Source: Neurospora tetrasperma FGSC 2508
Lineage: Eukaryota; Ascomycota; Sordariomycetes; Sordariales; Sordariaceae
Direction of reading: 5' to 3'
Assembly (NCBI RefSeq): GCF_000213175.1
Contig: NW_009799102.1
Location: 1 to 64,000, forward strand
DNA length: 64,000 nt
Shown: positions 53,085 to 63,776 of the stretch, in pieces
Position numbering within the stretch: the stretch's first letter is position 1
Layout: each line of letters starts with the position of its first letter
Notes under the pieces: generated by a model
The model's database searches: none
What the model saw: only the letters and a program-made list of their open reading frames with translations
What the model was told of the DNA's origin: nothing
Program-made: the position numbers and the translations under genes

Positions 53085-54847
53085 ATGGAGTTCAGCATCT
53101 TTATCTCGGCGCTCGTCTTCCTCGCGGCTCACTCCCTCGCCGCCGTGGTTTCGCCCGGCTTACCTCATTCTCAACATCATCATTCCCGCCGTGACCCGAA
53201 ATCAGCGGCATCATTCTCACTTGCGGCTCACTACAACGCTGCCTTCCATTCTGCCCATCATGATCAACCCTCGAACCATGGTCTCGCATCCTACTACCGT
53301 TCCCTCTCTCGGTTGCCCAACATCAACCTTGACTCCATCCCCTTAGGTCTCAAGAGGGTCGTTTCCGGCAAACCCAAAGGCTCCAGCAGTAGTCTCCCCG
53401 CCACCCCCTTCTGGGAAGAGCGCGAGTATCTCACCCCACTCACCGTCGGTACTCCTCCGCAGACGGTTATCGTTAATATCGACACCGGTTCCATCAGTTT
53501 ATGGCTATTGAGCTCAGAGACCTTCATCGCCAACAAGACGCTGCGGGTCTTGTACGATATTGGCAAGTCGACAACGGCGGAGAAGGTTGTTAATGCTTCT
53601 TGGGCTACGCATTATGGTACGTTGCGCCTTTCCTTTTCGATCTTTCCCCGTTCTGGCTCTGAGCCGTGGATCTGCTGGGTGATGACTGACACAGCAAACA
53701 AATAGAGGATGGAAGCTACGCCGCTGGAAATGTGTACCACGACACCCTCTGCTTGGGCAATGTTGAACTTCCCAAGGCCGTCATACAAAGTGCTCTCGAA
53801 GTTAGCCTCGACCTCGCCTCAGACCTCGCCATTTCCGGCATCATGGGTCTAGCCTACAACATGTCGAGCGATGTGCACCCCTTGGGCACGGAGACGACCG
53901 TCTTGGAGCAAATCTTCGAGCGACTGGACCAGCCTCTAATGACCATCGACCTGCGCACCCACGCCAACGGGACTTACACCTTCGGATCAAGCCCGGCTTC
54001 CATTCCCGCGACAGCTGGGGAAAAGGGAAGAGCACCCTACAAGGGAGAAATCAACTACTACCCCCTCAGCCCTAGCCCGTACTGGCAAACCACCTACGCC
54101 TTCTTCTCCATCGCCAATAGCACCTACCAATCGCCGTGGATGAACGCGGGCGGTCTCGAGGACGCCGACACTGAGCCCTCTACTCGACTCACTCCCACAT
54201 CCTCGACCTCCCCCCCTACAACTACCCCCACCGACTCCCTGCCAGATCCAAATGTTCCAGCCACGCAGCCCCTGCTCGCACGTGAAGCTATCATCGACAC
54301 GGGTACTTCCAACATCATGCTCCCCGACGCCATCGTCAAAAGTTACTACGCCCACGTTCCCGGCGCCGTGTTCCGCACCGAGTACAACACCTGGACGTTC
54401 CCTTGCGATTTGAAGGTTCCTGTTCATACGCGGTCTGGTCCGCCTCCTACTAGTGCTGATTCTAGTGATGAAGAGAAGATGAAGCCCGAGCCCGTGCTCC
54501 CGGATCTGAAAATTGCCTTTGGCCGCGAAAAGGGTGGTTGGCACGCCACCATTCCCGGAGCGCTGTTCAACTATTCTGTGATAGAGGTTAAGGAGGGTCA
54601 CGGAGGCTCTTCTTCCACTACTGCTGCGCGTCCTGCTTCTTTGGAGAGGTTTGTTGGTGGCGATGGTAGGGACGACATGGCGGAGAAAGAGGACGACAAC
54701 GAGCCGAAAATGATCACCACATGCATGGGTGGTATTCAGAACAACATGGACATGGATATCTCTGTTCTTGGAGACATCTTCCTTAAGGCTGTCTTTGTTG
54801 TGCTGGATATGAGAGGACGGGTGGGTTTTGCTGATAAGGAGCTGTAG
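53085..54847 (+). CDS. Secreted aspartic protease (pepsin-like, family A1)
   Basis: Exons 53085-53616 and 53706-54847 encode 557 residues. The 89-nt intron has donor GTACGT, branch CTGAC and acceptor AATAG. Start MEFSIFISALVFLAAHSLAAV gives a clean signal peptide; an ATG-like position 18 codons earlier would place it internally. A propeptide of about 90 residues follows (HSRRDP, AHYNAAFHS). Then come the first catalytic motif VNIDTGSISLWL (Asp133), the flap-like EDGSYAAG, ISGIMGLAYN, and the second motif AIIDTGTSNIML (Asp375). A Thr/Pro-rich loop (TPTSSTSPPTTTPTD) sits just before the second Asp, and an acidic, Ser-rich insertion sits near residue 480. The end DMRGRVGFADKEL closes the fold with no GPI signal. 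It is probably an extracellular or vacuolar-route protease. The two low-complexity loops make it longer than the usual 400 residues. Confidence 0.93.
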
Positions 54848-56078
54848 CTCCTCGGTAGCTCAGGTTCCTTAGGTCTCGGGCATTATGAGAGGCGTTTGTT
54901 GCGCTCGAGACAAGGTTTGGTCGTTTGACGGAGTCTTGAGTGTCTAGAGTTGGTATCGCCCCTGGTTCTTCATGCGATTGACCCCTTTAACATCTTCAGC
55001 AAGTAGGTATAAGCCCCTCTTCCAGTGTCCGGGCGTAGTTAGACCGGTAGCATGAATTAATTCCTTCCCATTCCAGTTGTTGATTGGTATGGAGCCAGCA
55101 CCGTGATAGGTATACCTACGAATTTCTGTCAGTGACTGACCTTTTCTCTTAACGTGCGTCTAGAAGCACAAGACAGAGGAGACAGGGGCAATATTGCCAT
55201 TGTCATCCCTTACCGAACCCCTTGCGCATAGCACACACCTAAGGGAGCGGGAATGGTTCCCTTCAAGTTACAATCTCTGTTCCGGACATGGTACAATATA
55301 TCCAACCTACAGATGCAACTGAACTACCGTGAAATCCTAGACAAATGTCGTGTCTCTGTAGTTACAGGACATGTGAACCCTCCAAGAGCCATTGCAGTCA
55401 TCCTTTGTGCTGCTCTCCCTTCTCCAATCCCTTACGTCCCATGCAAATGCCACTTCTCCAAGCGATTTGGCCAACCATGAACCCTTCATCCAACCGTCCT
55501 GCCCCAGGACACCAAATCAGCGAGAACGATCGTTGTTGGCCTCGTGTAGAGGCAAAAGTGCAAGCGAGTGGATGATTATTAATGTTATGGCGTCCTGGTA
55601 TCTGGGGGTCGAAAGCCAAAACTCCGTGAACCGGGCCATGGTAATGGTAGAGTCCTTCTTTTGTCGCTTCCTTGACAGCAGTCCTGGAGTAGGGTCTCCT
55701 CAAGACCTGGAATATAGCGAAGCGCAGTCATAGTAGTCGAGAAAGAGTGGACGTCTCCATTTCGTTGGAAGAAAGGCATTGGATTGGCATTGGCCCGGTC
55801 GGCGGCGAAGAAAGTATTAAAATTGTAGTAGTGCTGATATAGCGTGTCGTGGTATTCGTATTTCGCCGTCTATCATGGATTCGGTTCTCCGGGATTCGCC
55901 AACGGCTTCATGGGCTGTCGTGTGACCCTCCCGGTTATTGTCACTCCCCGGCAAATCTCAGTAGATGTCGTCATCTGTTGTAATGCGCAATTCCGATCCC
56001 TCCTCCACCCTCAGTGCTGTCGACAAGGTTGAGGAGACATTGGGGGTATCTCTCGAATTCAAAGTAGTGTGGAGGTAC
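54848..56078. other. Intergenic between convergent genes
   Basis: 1.2 kb with no supported coding frame. The right part probably includes the 3' UTR of the coiled-coil gene. Confidence 0.5.
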
Positions 56079-57058
56079 TCAGTGGCCTCGCTCGCGATCA
56101 CCGTCTGGATTAGGGGCCACAAGGACAAAGTCAGTATAACTGGAGGTCTCGGATACGGTTTGGATGGATATAATGGATGCTGCGTCATCTCCGGAGGAAG
56201 CACATGTAGCGACGTGGAAGAATGGCTGTTCAGACGGTCGGAGTGCTCTTGGTGTTCGGGGGCTAGCGGGCTCGATCGGGGAATCCAATTCACCTTCACT
56301 TCCTATCGGGGTAGGCGGCATCGCCCCGGAACCTGGCGCCTGCTGGCTCTGTCTCATGGTCCCTGGCCTGCTCTTGACGTGTTGGGTCTGGGTGTGGATC
56401 TGTGATGGCTGTGCTGAGCTGCCAACAGCAGCTGCTGGGTACTGACTCTTGAGTTTCTCCTCCATCTCACGGATACGCGCCTCGAGGGCTTCGAGTTCAG
56501 ACGTCTTTTTGTCGACTTCTTGCTTTCTGTTGCCACCCAAAAAGGTAGACGGGTTAGCGAATGGGTGCTAGCAGGGGCTGTAGAAGTATGCGAACCGGGT
56601 ATCGAGATCGATGTCAATCGTGGCGCTGGCTTTGGCGTTGGCGTTGGCGGAGACTGACCGCTTGTCGACCTGGTCGTCGAGGTCGGTGATGTCCTTGTCG
56701 ATGCGGAAAATGTCCATCAGCTCTTGGGAGAAGTTGCGCGCAATGGTGCTGTCATTTTGTTTGCCATGTTAGTCCACTGTCATGTTTGGTGCTTCTTTCC
56801 ATGCTTATCGTCGCGTCATGATACTTAATGCCGGGCTGGTTTATGCAAGGTACCGAGCGGGACGTTTGGCGTGCTTGCCGTGGTGGGTAGAACATGGAAT
56901 GACGGGTGGGCACTGTATCGCATAATAAGAAAGGGGATAAGGAATTTGGGAACGCACGATTGCGGGCGACGGCCATTGGGCTTCCAGTCGCGGTCAAGCT
57001 CTTCGTCGGTCATGTTGTTATGGGTGGTGGTGGTTGTGGTAGCAGTGGTGGAAGACAT
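56079..57058 (-). CDS. Small coiled-coil protein of unknown function (three exons)
   Basis: Exons 57058-56958, 56748-56659 and 56526-56079 encode 212 residues. The introns are 209 nt (GTGCGT...TGACAG) and 132 nt (GTCAGT; branch GCTAAC; GCAACAG), and both close in frame. The N-terminal Thr run (MSSTTATTTTTTH) leads to DEELDRDWKPNGRRPQSTI and ARNFSQELMDIFRIDKDI, a compact block that looks conserved. Then come TDLDDQVDKRKQEVDKK and ELEALEARIREMEEKL, heptads of a coiled coil at about residues 50-85. The second half is Pro/Ser/Gln-rich and ends with SETSSYTDFVLVAPN. It has no signal peptide or membrane segment. I do not recognise the family; the pattern suggests a scaffolding or adaptor subunit. 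Support is the splice structure and the continuous coiled coil. Confidence 0.72.
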
Positions 57059-59858
57059 GATAATATCTCGAGTATGGGATAGCAGAAGAGAGGACGGAAG
57101 AAAGCAAGAACGCGAACAAAGGATGGACGGCAAGGAGGAGGTCAAAGGATGAAATAGACAAACGGAAATGGTTAATCAATTGCAAGGAAAGGTAGGTAAG
57201 GTATACGAACGGATGCATGTGCCCTGTCGGTGTTAATGTCACCGTCTGCAGTGCCCTTAATTAGCGTGGGACTTGGCGGTACAACGCCCGGAGTACCTAA
57301 CATGTTTTTCGTTCCAACAAGGTGAGCAAGGGTCCCAGCTGTCTGGCAAAAGCGGCCAGCTGCATTTCACATGGAATGGCGCCTGTCATTTTGTCACTGA
57401 CTTGCCCGCTCTTGGGCATCTCCTGACACTAACAACTCGGTCAGGAGTTCTGTTCCTCTGAGTGGTTGAAGGGACGGCAATGCACGACACCAGGACCCCT
57501 TTGACTCCTTGGACTGGCCCTACGATGGAGATTATCGGTTTGCCCGGTGGGTACTGGTCACCCGCTCAGGGCCACTACTGACTTCATCTCCCCTCCGCTA
57601 TTGTAGTGAGTGTATTGAGGGGATGGAGGGTACGTACAGATTAAGGGGGCAACATCCGGGGAGTCAACGTTGAACCTTACAACCACGGAGAACACCTCAG
57701 TTGCTTGTGAACTGTCGATACTTCCACATGACACACACAAAACCAGAATCCAGAAAAACAGACACGTGGGCAGGGGCACAAAATGAAACACTTATCCCGG
57801 TGTCCAGATCATACAGGCTAGCATTCTGACACCAGAGCGTCATCCATTGTAAAGAGCGGGGACAAGGGAACCAACCTTTGAAGGATTAGACCTACTCTCC
57901 CGTCCTAGCTGCCTACAAAATCTCAACCACAATCCTTATGAACCTAAATCATGGATATCGCCAGTACCGAACTTGGTGTTATGCACCGAGTGGTGCAGCG
58001 AGGCAGGCACCGAACCCGACATCTGCAAAAAGAGGCTGCGGGGCCGTTTTGAGGTACCCTATGCATGCAAACTGCAACTCCCACTTCCCTTCCATTCAGG
58101 TGCCCCCCTTGCCAGGGCATGTTTTTCATGCTCGGACACCACTTCCACACCACCGACACCATGACAGACTCAACGCCAGTCCTCTGCCCGAAAGATGCCC
58201 GAAAAATGCGCGAACACGGGTTCCTGAGGTCCCATAACCTACGGGGTACGTGGACAGCTTGAAGGCACATACCGTAGTCGACTCGGCACCCTGGTACCTC
58301 ATACACCTCAGTTCAGGTAATACTACTGATTTGGTTGCTAGCTCGAGAGCTCTGCTTAACTTTTTCAAAGATTTCCCATCTCATCCATACCGGTATAGTT
58401 TGCTCCATGAGTGTCTCGATGTGTCCTTGTGAGGCTTTGGAACGGGTTGGGATAGCGGATAGATCTTGTCTCGGGTACTATGAGTGCTAAGCTAATAAGA
58501 AACCACACGAAAATCAAAATTGGTGGTCACATAGACCACCCACTCATGTACAGAAGTAGTGTCCCAGTCGACGATCACGGCAACGAGGTGGAGATCATTC
58601 GATCTCAACTCATCAAGGAAGGTTACATGGTGAGGTCCATCGCCATTTAACATATTTCTTTAGAAAATAACTTCAGAGTGCAACTGCTTGGCCTTTTTTA
58701 GTCAAGATGAAAGCAGACAATGCATGGTGATACAAGCAGGTACTGATCCAGTCATGGGTCAATGTACACCTTATTGCGCCGTCCAAGGCTGAAACGTGGG
58801 CCGGAGCGCATCCCCAGACTCTCCGGATGCTCCCGGGCTCCCGGGGAAGACCCCACAAGCGAACCCGGAGATCTCGCCGGGCGGAGACTATGACCAGGCC
58901 GATAAGAACCGGACCCCCTGGTTGCCTGATTTTCGGAGCCGAGTCACGTGGTGGGAGAATCAAGGCGTTACAATAAATGGCTCCCGAATCCACACTAAAC
59001 TGGGAATATCTTGTGATCGCTGAAGAAGCAAGCTCGCTCTTTACCCCGGCAACAATCGATCGAACCCCCAGCACTGGACCGCGTTGCATTTGTCGAGCAC
59101 TGACTGACACTTGAGTGACACGCAATTCTCCAGCCCAACGGGGACGACCGCTCCAAGTTTCAACCGCAACCATCGCAACCACCTTCGGCCCGCCATTCGC
59201 CTGCAGCAAGGAACCGAGATTCAGCGACACACCTTTTTTTTGTTTTTTTTTTCCTTCCCGAGCCAAGAGATCAACTACTTTACCACGACAGGCCACGATC
59301 CGACTGCCGATAGACGAGCGATCACACGTGATAGCCAACCAAAGCGATTTTGAGATTTGCAAGATCACCCAAAAAAAAAAAAAAAAATCATCGGCATCGA
59401 TTTCCGAGTCCGCGCAAACAGACATTACATCGAGAAGCCATCTTCGCAACCGAAAGGCGGCTTCATATTACCACATGCGGCGACCTGATTCGCATCTACC
59501 TACCCCAATTGAGATCGCTGCCCGGCGTGTTGGATAAAGGCTGCCGGTATGTCAACTCAAGATGCCTGTGGGAGACGCGACCCCCAAAGTGCGACGCGCG
59601 AGCGGGGGGCGCTGCATCGCGTTTAGTGGCTTGATTATAGTGGTCGGCCCCGAGCCTCGAGGGGTGCATTTCTCTGGTGCTCTGGTCAAATGCCCCAAGT
59701 GGAAGCTCAAGACATGCGACCACACCACAACTACCTAGTCACCTACCAGATGCTTTACTTGACACAGTCACTGACCATCCCAGATCGTGGCGCCGATTCA
59801 CCTTCTTCCGCAACGGCGTGACAGTCCCCTCGATCTCCGGCGAGGTGGAGTCTGGGGC
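57059..59858. other. Long intergenic region between divergent genes
   Basis: 2.8 kb. Two CACGTG E-box-type sites lie at 58945-58950 and 59335-59340. Near the right end are T-rich and A-rich homopolymer runs (59233-59250, 59371-59387), typical of nucleosome-poor promoters, so the bromodomain gene's promoter and leader probably occupy 58.9-59.86 kb. A short frame near 58089-58262 reading CPPCQGMFF was considered but has no other support. No gene is called. Confidence 0.55.
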
Positions 59859-62800
59859 ATGACTACCACGAGCCGCGACGCTTACACTCCCCTCGAATCG
59901 CTGTTCCTGCTCCGCGGCATCGCTAAACACGGTCTCGACCAGCAGGCCTTTCACCGCATCGCCGACCTTCTTCAGCAGAACCACCTCATCAAGCTTGCTC
60001 CCTCGTACGATGCCGCGAGACTGAGGCCCGAGCCTCTCCAGGAGCTCTTCCTCCACCTGCTGTGGGACGAGCTGAAGCAAGAGCACGACACCCCAGGCCC
60101 CAAACCCGATGGAGATCTGTCTCCGAACTCGAAACGGCGACGCTTGCAGCCCCCGCCGCTGCCCACTCTGAGGGAAGCCCATCAATATGTGCCCAAGATC
60201 GAAAGCCTTTACCGGAAACTCGAGCAGACATACGTCAACCAGACTCTCCAGGAGATTGACCAGTACGAGAGACACTATGACCGGCTTCAAACTGAGGTGC
60301 GGGTGCTAGAGCAGGCAGTTGCTCGGGACGAGGAGCAGGAGAGGAGGCAAAAGATTTCAGATGGTGTACCGGCTCAGGACGGTCCCGTGGCACATAAGCA
60401 AAGTCCGGCTTTGGGTTCGGTTCCCAGTCCAGTTGCCGTTCAGGGTCCCGGGGCTAGGCTGCCTAATGGCGCCAGTCACGGTCCTTCGCCAGTTGCTTCA
60501 CCGCGGATCGCTTCACCACGACTACCGCCTCCGCAATCTCAGTCTCCCCGTACTCCTTCGACTCCCCAGCTACCGATACCTACTCCTCCTCCTCCTCCTC
60601 CTCCTCCTCCCCCGCCGCCGCCGCCGCCGCCGATTCCACCGCAGCTACCGCCCCAGGTATCCGCTCATATACCGCCACGGCCCGAAGTCGCTCGTCATGC
60701 GAGCGTGCCGTCTCCCACGACTCAGCTACCGCCAGTCAGGTCGAGTCCCGCACCGTTGCCTCCTACTACGCTGCCTCCGACTCTACCCCCGACTACAACG
60801 GCAGCATTGCAGCCACAGCTGGTGAGCTCTCCGCGGTTGGGACATCACAACATTCCTCGGGGTCCGATTACGTCCGGTCCTGGTTCTCCAAGGCCTATGA
60901 CTGCCGGTAGTGGGATACCGCATGTCCTTCAACCCCCAGCTTCGTTCTCCCAGGCGCCTCCTCAGCCACCTCAGCCACCCAAGCCTTCGACTCCTACCGG
61001 AGGACTGCCACGACTAGACAGCATTGCAGGACCTTCGAGACAGTCTCCGGTTCTTCAGACTGCTCATCACCCTGCAACTACTCTCCCTCAGCCACAGCCA
61101 CTGATCCCTGGACAGGCACAGGGTGGGCAACTCAAATGGGAGCCTCCATATCAACCACAAGCTGGCCATCGTTCTATCTTGGGCCCTGGACAGCAACATC
61201 CCCATTACAGCCCTGTATCACAACCTGCCCAGCCGCTGCACTCGCCTAGGCTGCCTTCGCATCCGCCACCTCAGCAGGTACAGCAACATCCAGTGGTAAC
61301 AAGGCCACCCCAGCCGCCACCTATGAAGCCGCAGGTCTTGATACCTCCTCAGACTGGCCAACATTATGCTCCTCCTTTGCAGCCGGCGCCTAATAGGGCC
61401 ATGTCCGACTCACCTGGTCCGAGTCCTGTTCGGCAACCGGTGGCTTCTAATGCGGCTACGGGAATACCCAGGGCTAATTACCAGCAACATCCCTCGCCAT
61501 ATCCTCCATATCATCTTCCCCAGCATCTGCAGCAGGGTGCTGCGGTTTCTTCACCGCCGCAATCGCCGTCTGCGATTCCACCGAGACTTACTCATGGGTT
61601 GGCTGCTCCTCAGCAGCAACGATCGCCTCCGCCGCTGCAGCCACAACAACAGCAGTCGCCTCAACATCAACCTCAGGCGCTACAGGCTCCTTCGCCGTTC
61701 AGCCAGCCGGTTACGACGTCTATGGCCCCGTCGCCGTCTTTGGCACCTATTCAGTCGGAGGTACAGAGGGCTTATCCTTCGCCATACCCACCTCAGCTAC
61801 CGCAGCCTTCTCATCCACCACAGGCACATCCGCCGCAAGCGCCTCATCCGCCTCAAGTGCCGCATCAACACCCGCCGCAGGCACACCAAGTTCCTCAGGT
61901 GCCCCAAGCATCACAGGCTCCTCAACCTCATGTTCCACGGGCACCACAGGTTCATCCAACGCCACATCTACCGCATCCACCGCAGGCTCCCTTGCCCCAG
62001 GTTACCCAAGCTCAATCACCGCGGATTCCCCCGATCACTCATGCTCCTCAGCTACCGGTCACCCATGCGCCGCATGTACCACATCCACCGCAACAGCAAC
62101 AACAACAACAACAACAGCAGCAGCAGCAACAACCACAACAACCACAACAACCACAGCCCCCGATCCCACAACACAGGCCACGCTCGCATTCTGCCGCGAC
62201 AACTTATTCCGGACCCCGGTTCAGCCCCATCACTTCGGTCACTACTACTCTGGTACCTCCCGCAAAACTGGGTCTCGGCACTGGCACCAAGTGGGTGTCT
62301 GCAGCTAGTGCGTCTACCCCTAAGCTACCTGATGTCCGGTCTGGCGGTGATGAGATTCGGCCTCCTGCGTTTGAGCCACTTAGTCCTGTACAGCAGCCTG
62401 CGGTTTTGCCAACGGCCAGGCAAGATGCAGCCAGACCTTCTCCGGCTCGACAGCCGACGAATGAAACGTCTCGAGCTAGGGGAAGCATCCCTCTCGTTGG
62501 TCCCCAACCTACCCCGGCGTCACAGGCTCGTCAGCAAGCAGCTCAGAAGGTATCAAGGCCACTGGATAAACCAACCGCTTCTGAACAACCCAGCACGGTG
62601 AAGGAAATTGCTAGAGAATCCGCCAAGGAGCCTGAGCCAGCCACCAGTGTCAAGAACGAGGTGGACACGCCCCGGGCTACAATGGACACGGGTGATACGA
62701 CAGCAGACGAGAGTGTCGCTGGTAAGCGTCAAGCAGCTCGACAGGCGAAGCGTAAACGGGATGAGCTATCACCCACTCCGGCTGCCACTCCCGCCGAAGC

Positions 62801-63776
62801 CACTCCCAACGGCAACGCAACCCCTGCCAACGAAAAATCCCAACAAGAAACACTCGCGACGGCGTCAGCCACACCACCCGACGCACACAGAGTCCTTTGG
62901 AGCCGCGGTTTCCACAAAGTTAGTGCCTCTGCCATGGAACAAATCGTTCGCCATCGCTCTGCCAACATGTTTGCGGCGCCCATCCGCGAGAAAGACGCTC
63001 CCGGTTATCATAAGGTGATACTGCAGCCTCAAGACCTTAAATCCATCCGGGCCGCCATCGCCCACGGCAACCGTTCCGCCACCCAAGCTGCCGCTGCCCT
63101 ACCGGGTGGAGACCCGGGACATATGCTGGTCTGGCTGCCGCAAATGGAAGAGCTCGTCCCCCCCAGGGGCATCATCAACACGGCCCAGCTGGACCGCGAG
63201 CTGGCGCACATGTTTAGCAACGCCATCATGTACAACCCAGATCGCTGGCACGGACCTGGGAGTTCCTTCCTAGCGGAAAGAGAGGAAAGGACTGATGATA
63301 ACAATCAGGCAGGTGGGCACGGCCACGGTCATCCAGGGGATGTGCTGGGATACAAGGTGGACGAGTTCGGCGTGGTAAAAGATGCGAGGGCAATGTTTTC
63401 CGAGGCCGATTCGCTGTTGGCGGACTTGAGGGTTGCGGAGGATGGGAGGGTCAAGTCGATGATGGAGGACGGGACGCTGCAGAAGATGCCGTCGGTGAAT
63501 GGAAGTCAGAATCATTCCAGGCAGGCGAGTAAGGGGGGTGAGAAGGCTGAAGAAGAGCAGAAGGAAAAGGATAAGCCTAGTGGTGACGGTGATAAGGAGA
63601 AAGACAAGGATGGTGATGTATCAATGATCGGCGATAAGGAGGAGGAGGCACAAGTGGATGGGAAGGTTGATGAGGAAGCGGATGGAGAAGGGACGGCGAC
63701 TGAGACTGAAACTGCTGGTGGGAGCAATGGTAATCCAAGCAAGCGGAGGAGGGTGACAAGAGGGGAGAAGGGTTGA
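59859..63776 (+). CDS. Large bromodomain protein, BRD8/Bdc1-like (probable NuA4 subunit)
   Basis: A single exon encoding 1,305 residues from the first ATG, which gives MTTTSRDAYTPLESLFLLRGIAKHG (in part), a SANT-like N-terminal block of about 85 residues seen in this group. A nuclear signal SKRRRL (about 110) and a coiled coil (about 130-170, YRKLEQTYVNQTLQEIDQYE) follow. The centre (about 190-870) is Pro/Gln/His/Ser-rich, with a polyproline run near residues 240-262 and a polyglutamine run near 745-763. The C-terminal bromodomain lies at about 1010-1135 (LWSRGFHKVSASAMEQIV, DAPGYHKVILQPQDL, HMFSNAIMYNPDRW, with the acetyl-lysine Asn in YNPD). A charged tail ends SKRRRVTRGEKG. Bromodomains bind acetyl-lysine on histones; the N-terminal block plus late bromodomain matches BRD8/Bdc1 of the NuA4 acetyltransferase complex. 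Homology to SAGA-type bromodomain proteins is the alternative. Confidence 0.85.
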   Translation: MTTTSRDAYTPLESLFLLRGIAKHGLDQQAFHRIADLLQQNHLIKLAPSYDAARLRPEPLQELFLHLLWDELKQEHDTPGPKPDGDLSPNSKRRRLQPPPLPTLREAHQYVPKIESLYRKLEQTYVNQTLQEIDQYERHYDRLQTEVRVLEQAVARDEEQERRQKISDGVPAQDGPVAHKQSPALGSVPSPVAVQGPGARLPNGASHGPSPVASPRIASPRLPPPQSQSPRTPSTPQLPIPTPPPPPPPPPPPPPPPPIPPQLPPQVSAHIPPRPEVARHASVPSPTTQLPPVRSSPAPLPPTTLPPTLPPTTTAALQPQLVSSPRLGHHNIPRGPITSGPGSPRPMTAGSGIPHVLQPPASFSQAPPQPPQPPKPSTPTGGLPRLDSIAGPSRQSPVLQTAHHPATTLPQPQPLIPGQAQGGQLKWEPPYQPQAGHRSILGPGQQHPHYSPVSQPAQPLHSPRLPSHPPPQQVQQHPVVTRPPQPPPMKPQVLIPPQTGQHYAPPLQPAPNRAMSDSPGPSPVRQPVASNAATGIPRANYQQHPSPYPPYHLPQHLQQGAAVSSPPQSPSAIPPRLTHGLAAPQQQRSPPPLQPQQQQSPQHQPQALQAPSPFSQPVTTSMAPSPSLAPIQSEVQRAYPSPYPPQLPQPSHPPQAHPPQAPHPPQVPHQHPPQAHQVPQVPQASQAPQPHVPRAPQVHPTPHLPHPPQAPLPQVTQAQSPRIPPITHAPQLPVTHAPHVPHPPQQQQQQQQQQQQQQPQQPQQPQPPIPQHRPRSHSAATTYSGPRFSPITSVTTTLVPPAKLGLGTGTKWVSAASASTPKLPDVRSGGDEIRPPAFEPLSPVQQPAVLPTARQDAARPSPARQPTNETSRARGSIPLVGPQPTPASQARQQAAQKVSRPLDKPTASEQPSTVKEIARESAKEPEPATSVKNEVDTPRATMDTGDTTADESVAGKRQAARQAKRKRDELSPTPAATPAEATPNGNATPANEKSQQETLATASATPPDAHRVLWSRGFHKVSASAMEQIVRHRSANMFAAPIREKDAPGYHKVILQPQDLKSIRAAIAHGNRSATQAAAALPGGDPGHMLVWLPQMEELVPPRGIINTAQLDRELAHMFSNAIMYNPDRWHGPGSSFLAEREERTDDNNQAGGHGHGHPGDVLGYKVDEFGVVKDARAMFSEADSLLADLRVAEDGRVKSMMEDGTLQKMPSVNGSQNHSRQASKGGEKAEEEQKEKDKPSGDGDKEKDKDGDVSMIGDKEEEAQVDGKVDEEADGEGTATETETAGGSNGNPSKRRRVTRGEKG
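60580..60643 (+). repeat. CCT/CCG trinucleotide run encoding polyproline
   Basis: Consecutive CCT then CCC/CCG codons inside the bromodomain gene encode about 20 prolines. It is a likely site of length variation between strains and a possible ribosome-stalling stretch. Confidence 0.85.
62090..62160 (+). repeat. CAA/CAG microsatellite encoding polyglutamine
   Basis: A mixed CAA/CAG run inside the bromodomain gene encodes about 14 glutamines followed by Pro-Gln-Gln units. Likely polymorphic. Confidence 0.85.

Noticed and set aside
58065-58262. Possible small zinc-binding protein (CPPCQGMFF...LCPKDARK)
   Set aside because: Only three spaced Cys, no plausible start context or introns, and nothing comparable nearby.
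58673-59449. 258-codon minus-strand open frame
   Set aside because: It lies antisense in the promoter/leader of the bromodomain gene, has a phenylalanine run from a poly-A/T tract and shows no domain or splice logic.
61366-62601. 411-codon alternate plus-strand frame inside the bromodomain gene
   Set aside because: Arg/His/Leu-rich product of the CA/CC-rich low-complexity region read out of frame.
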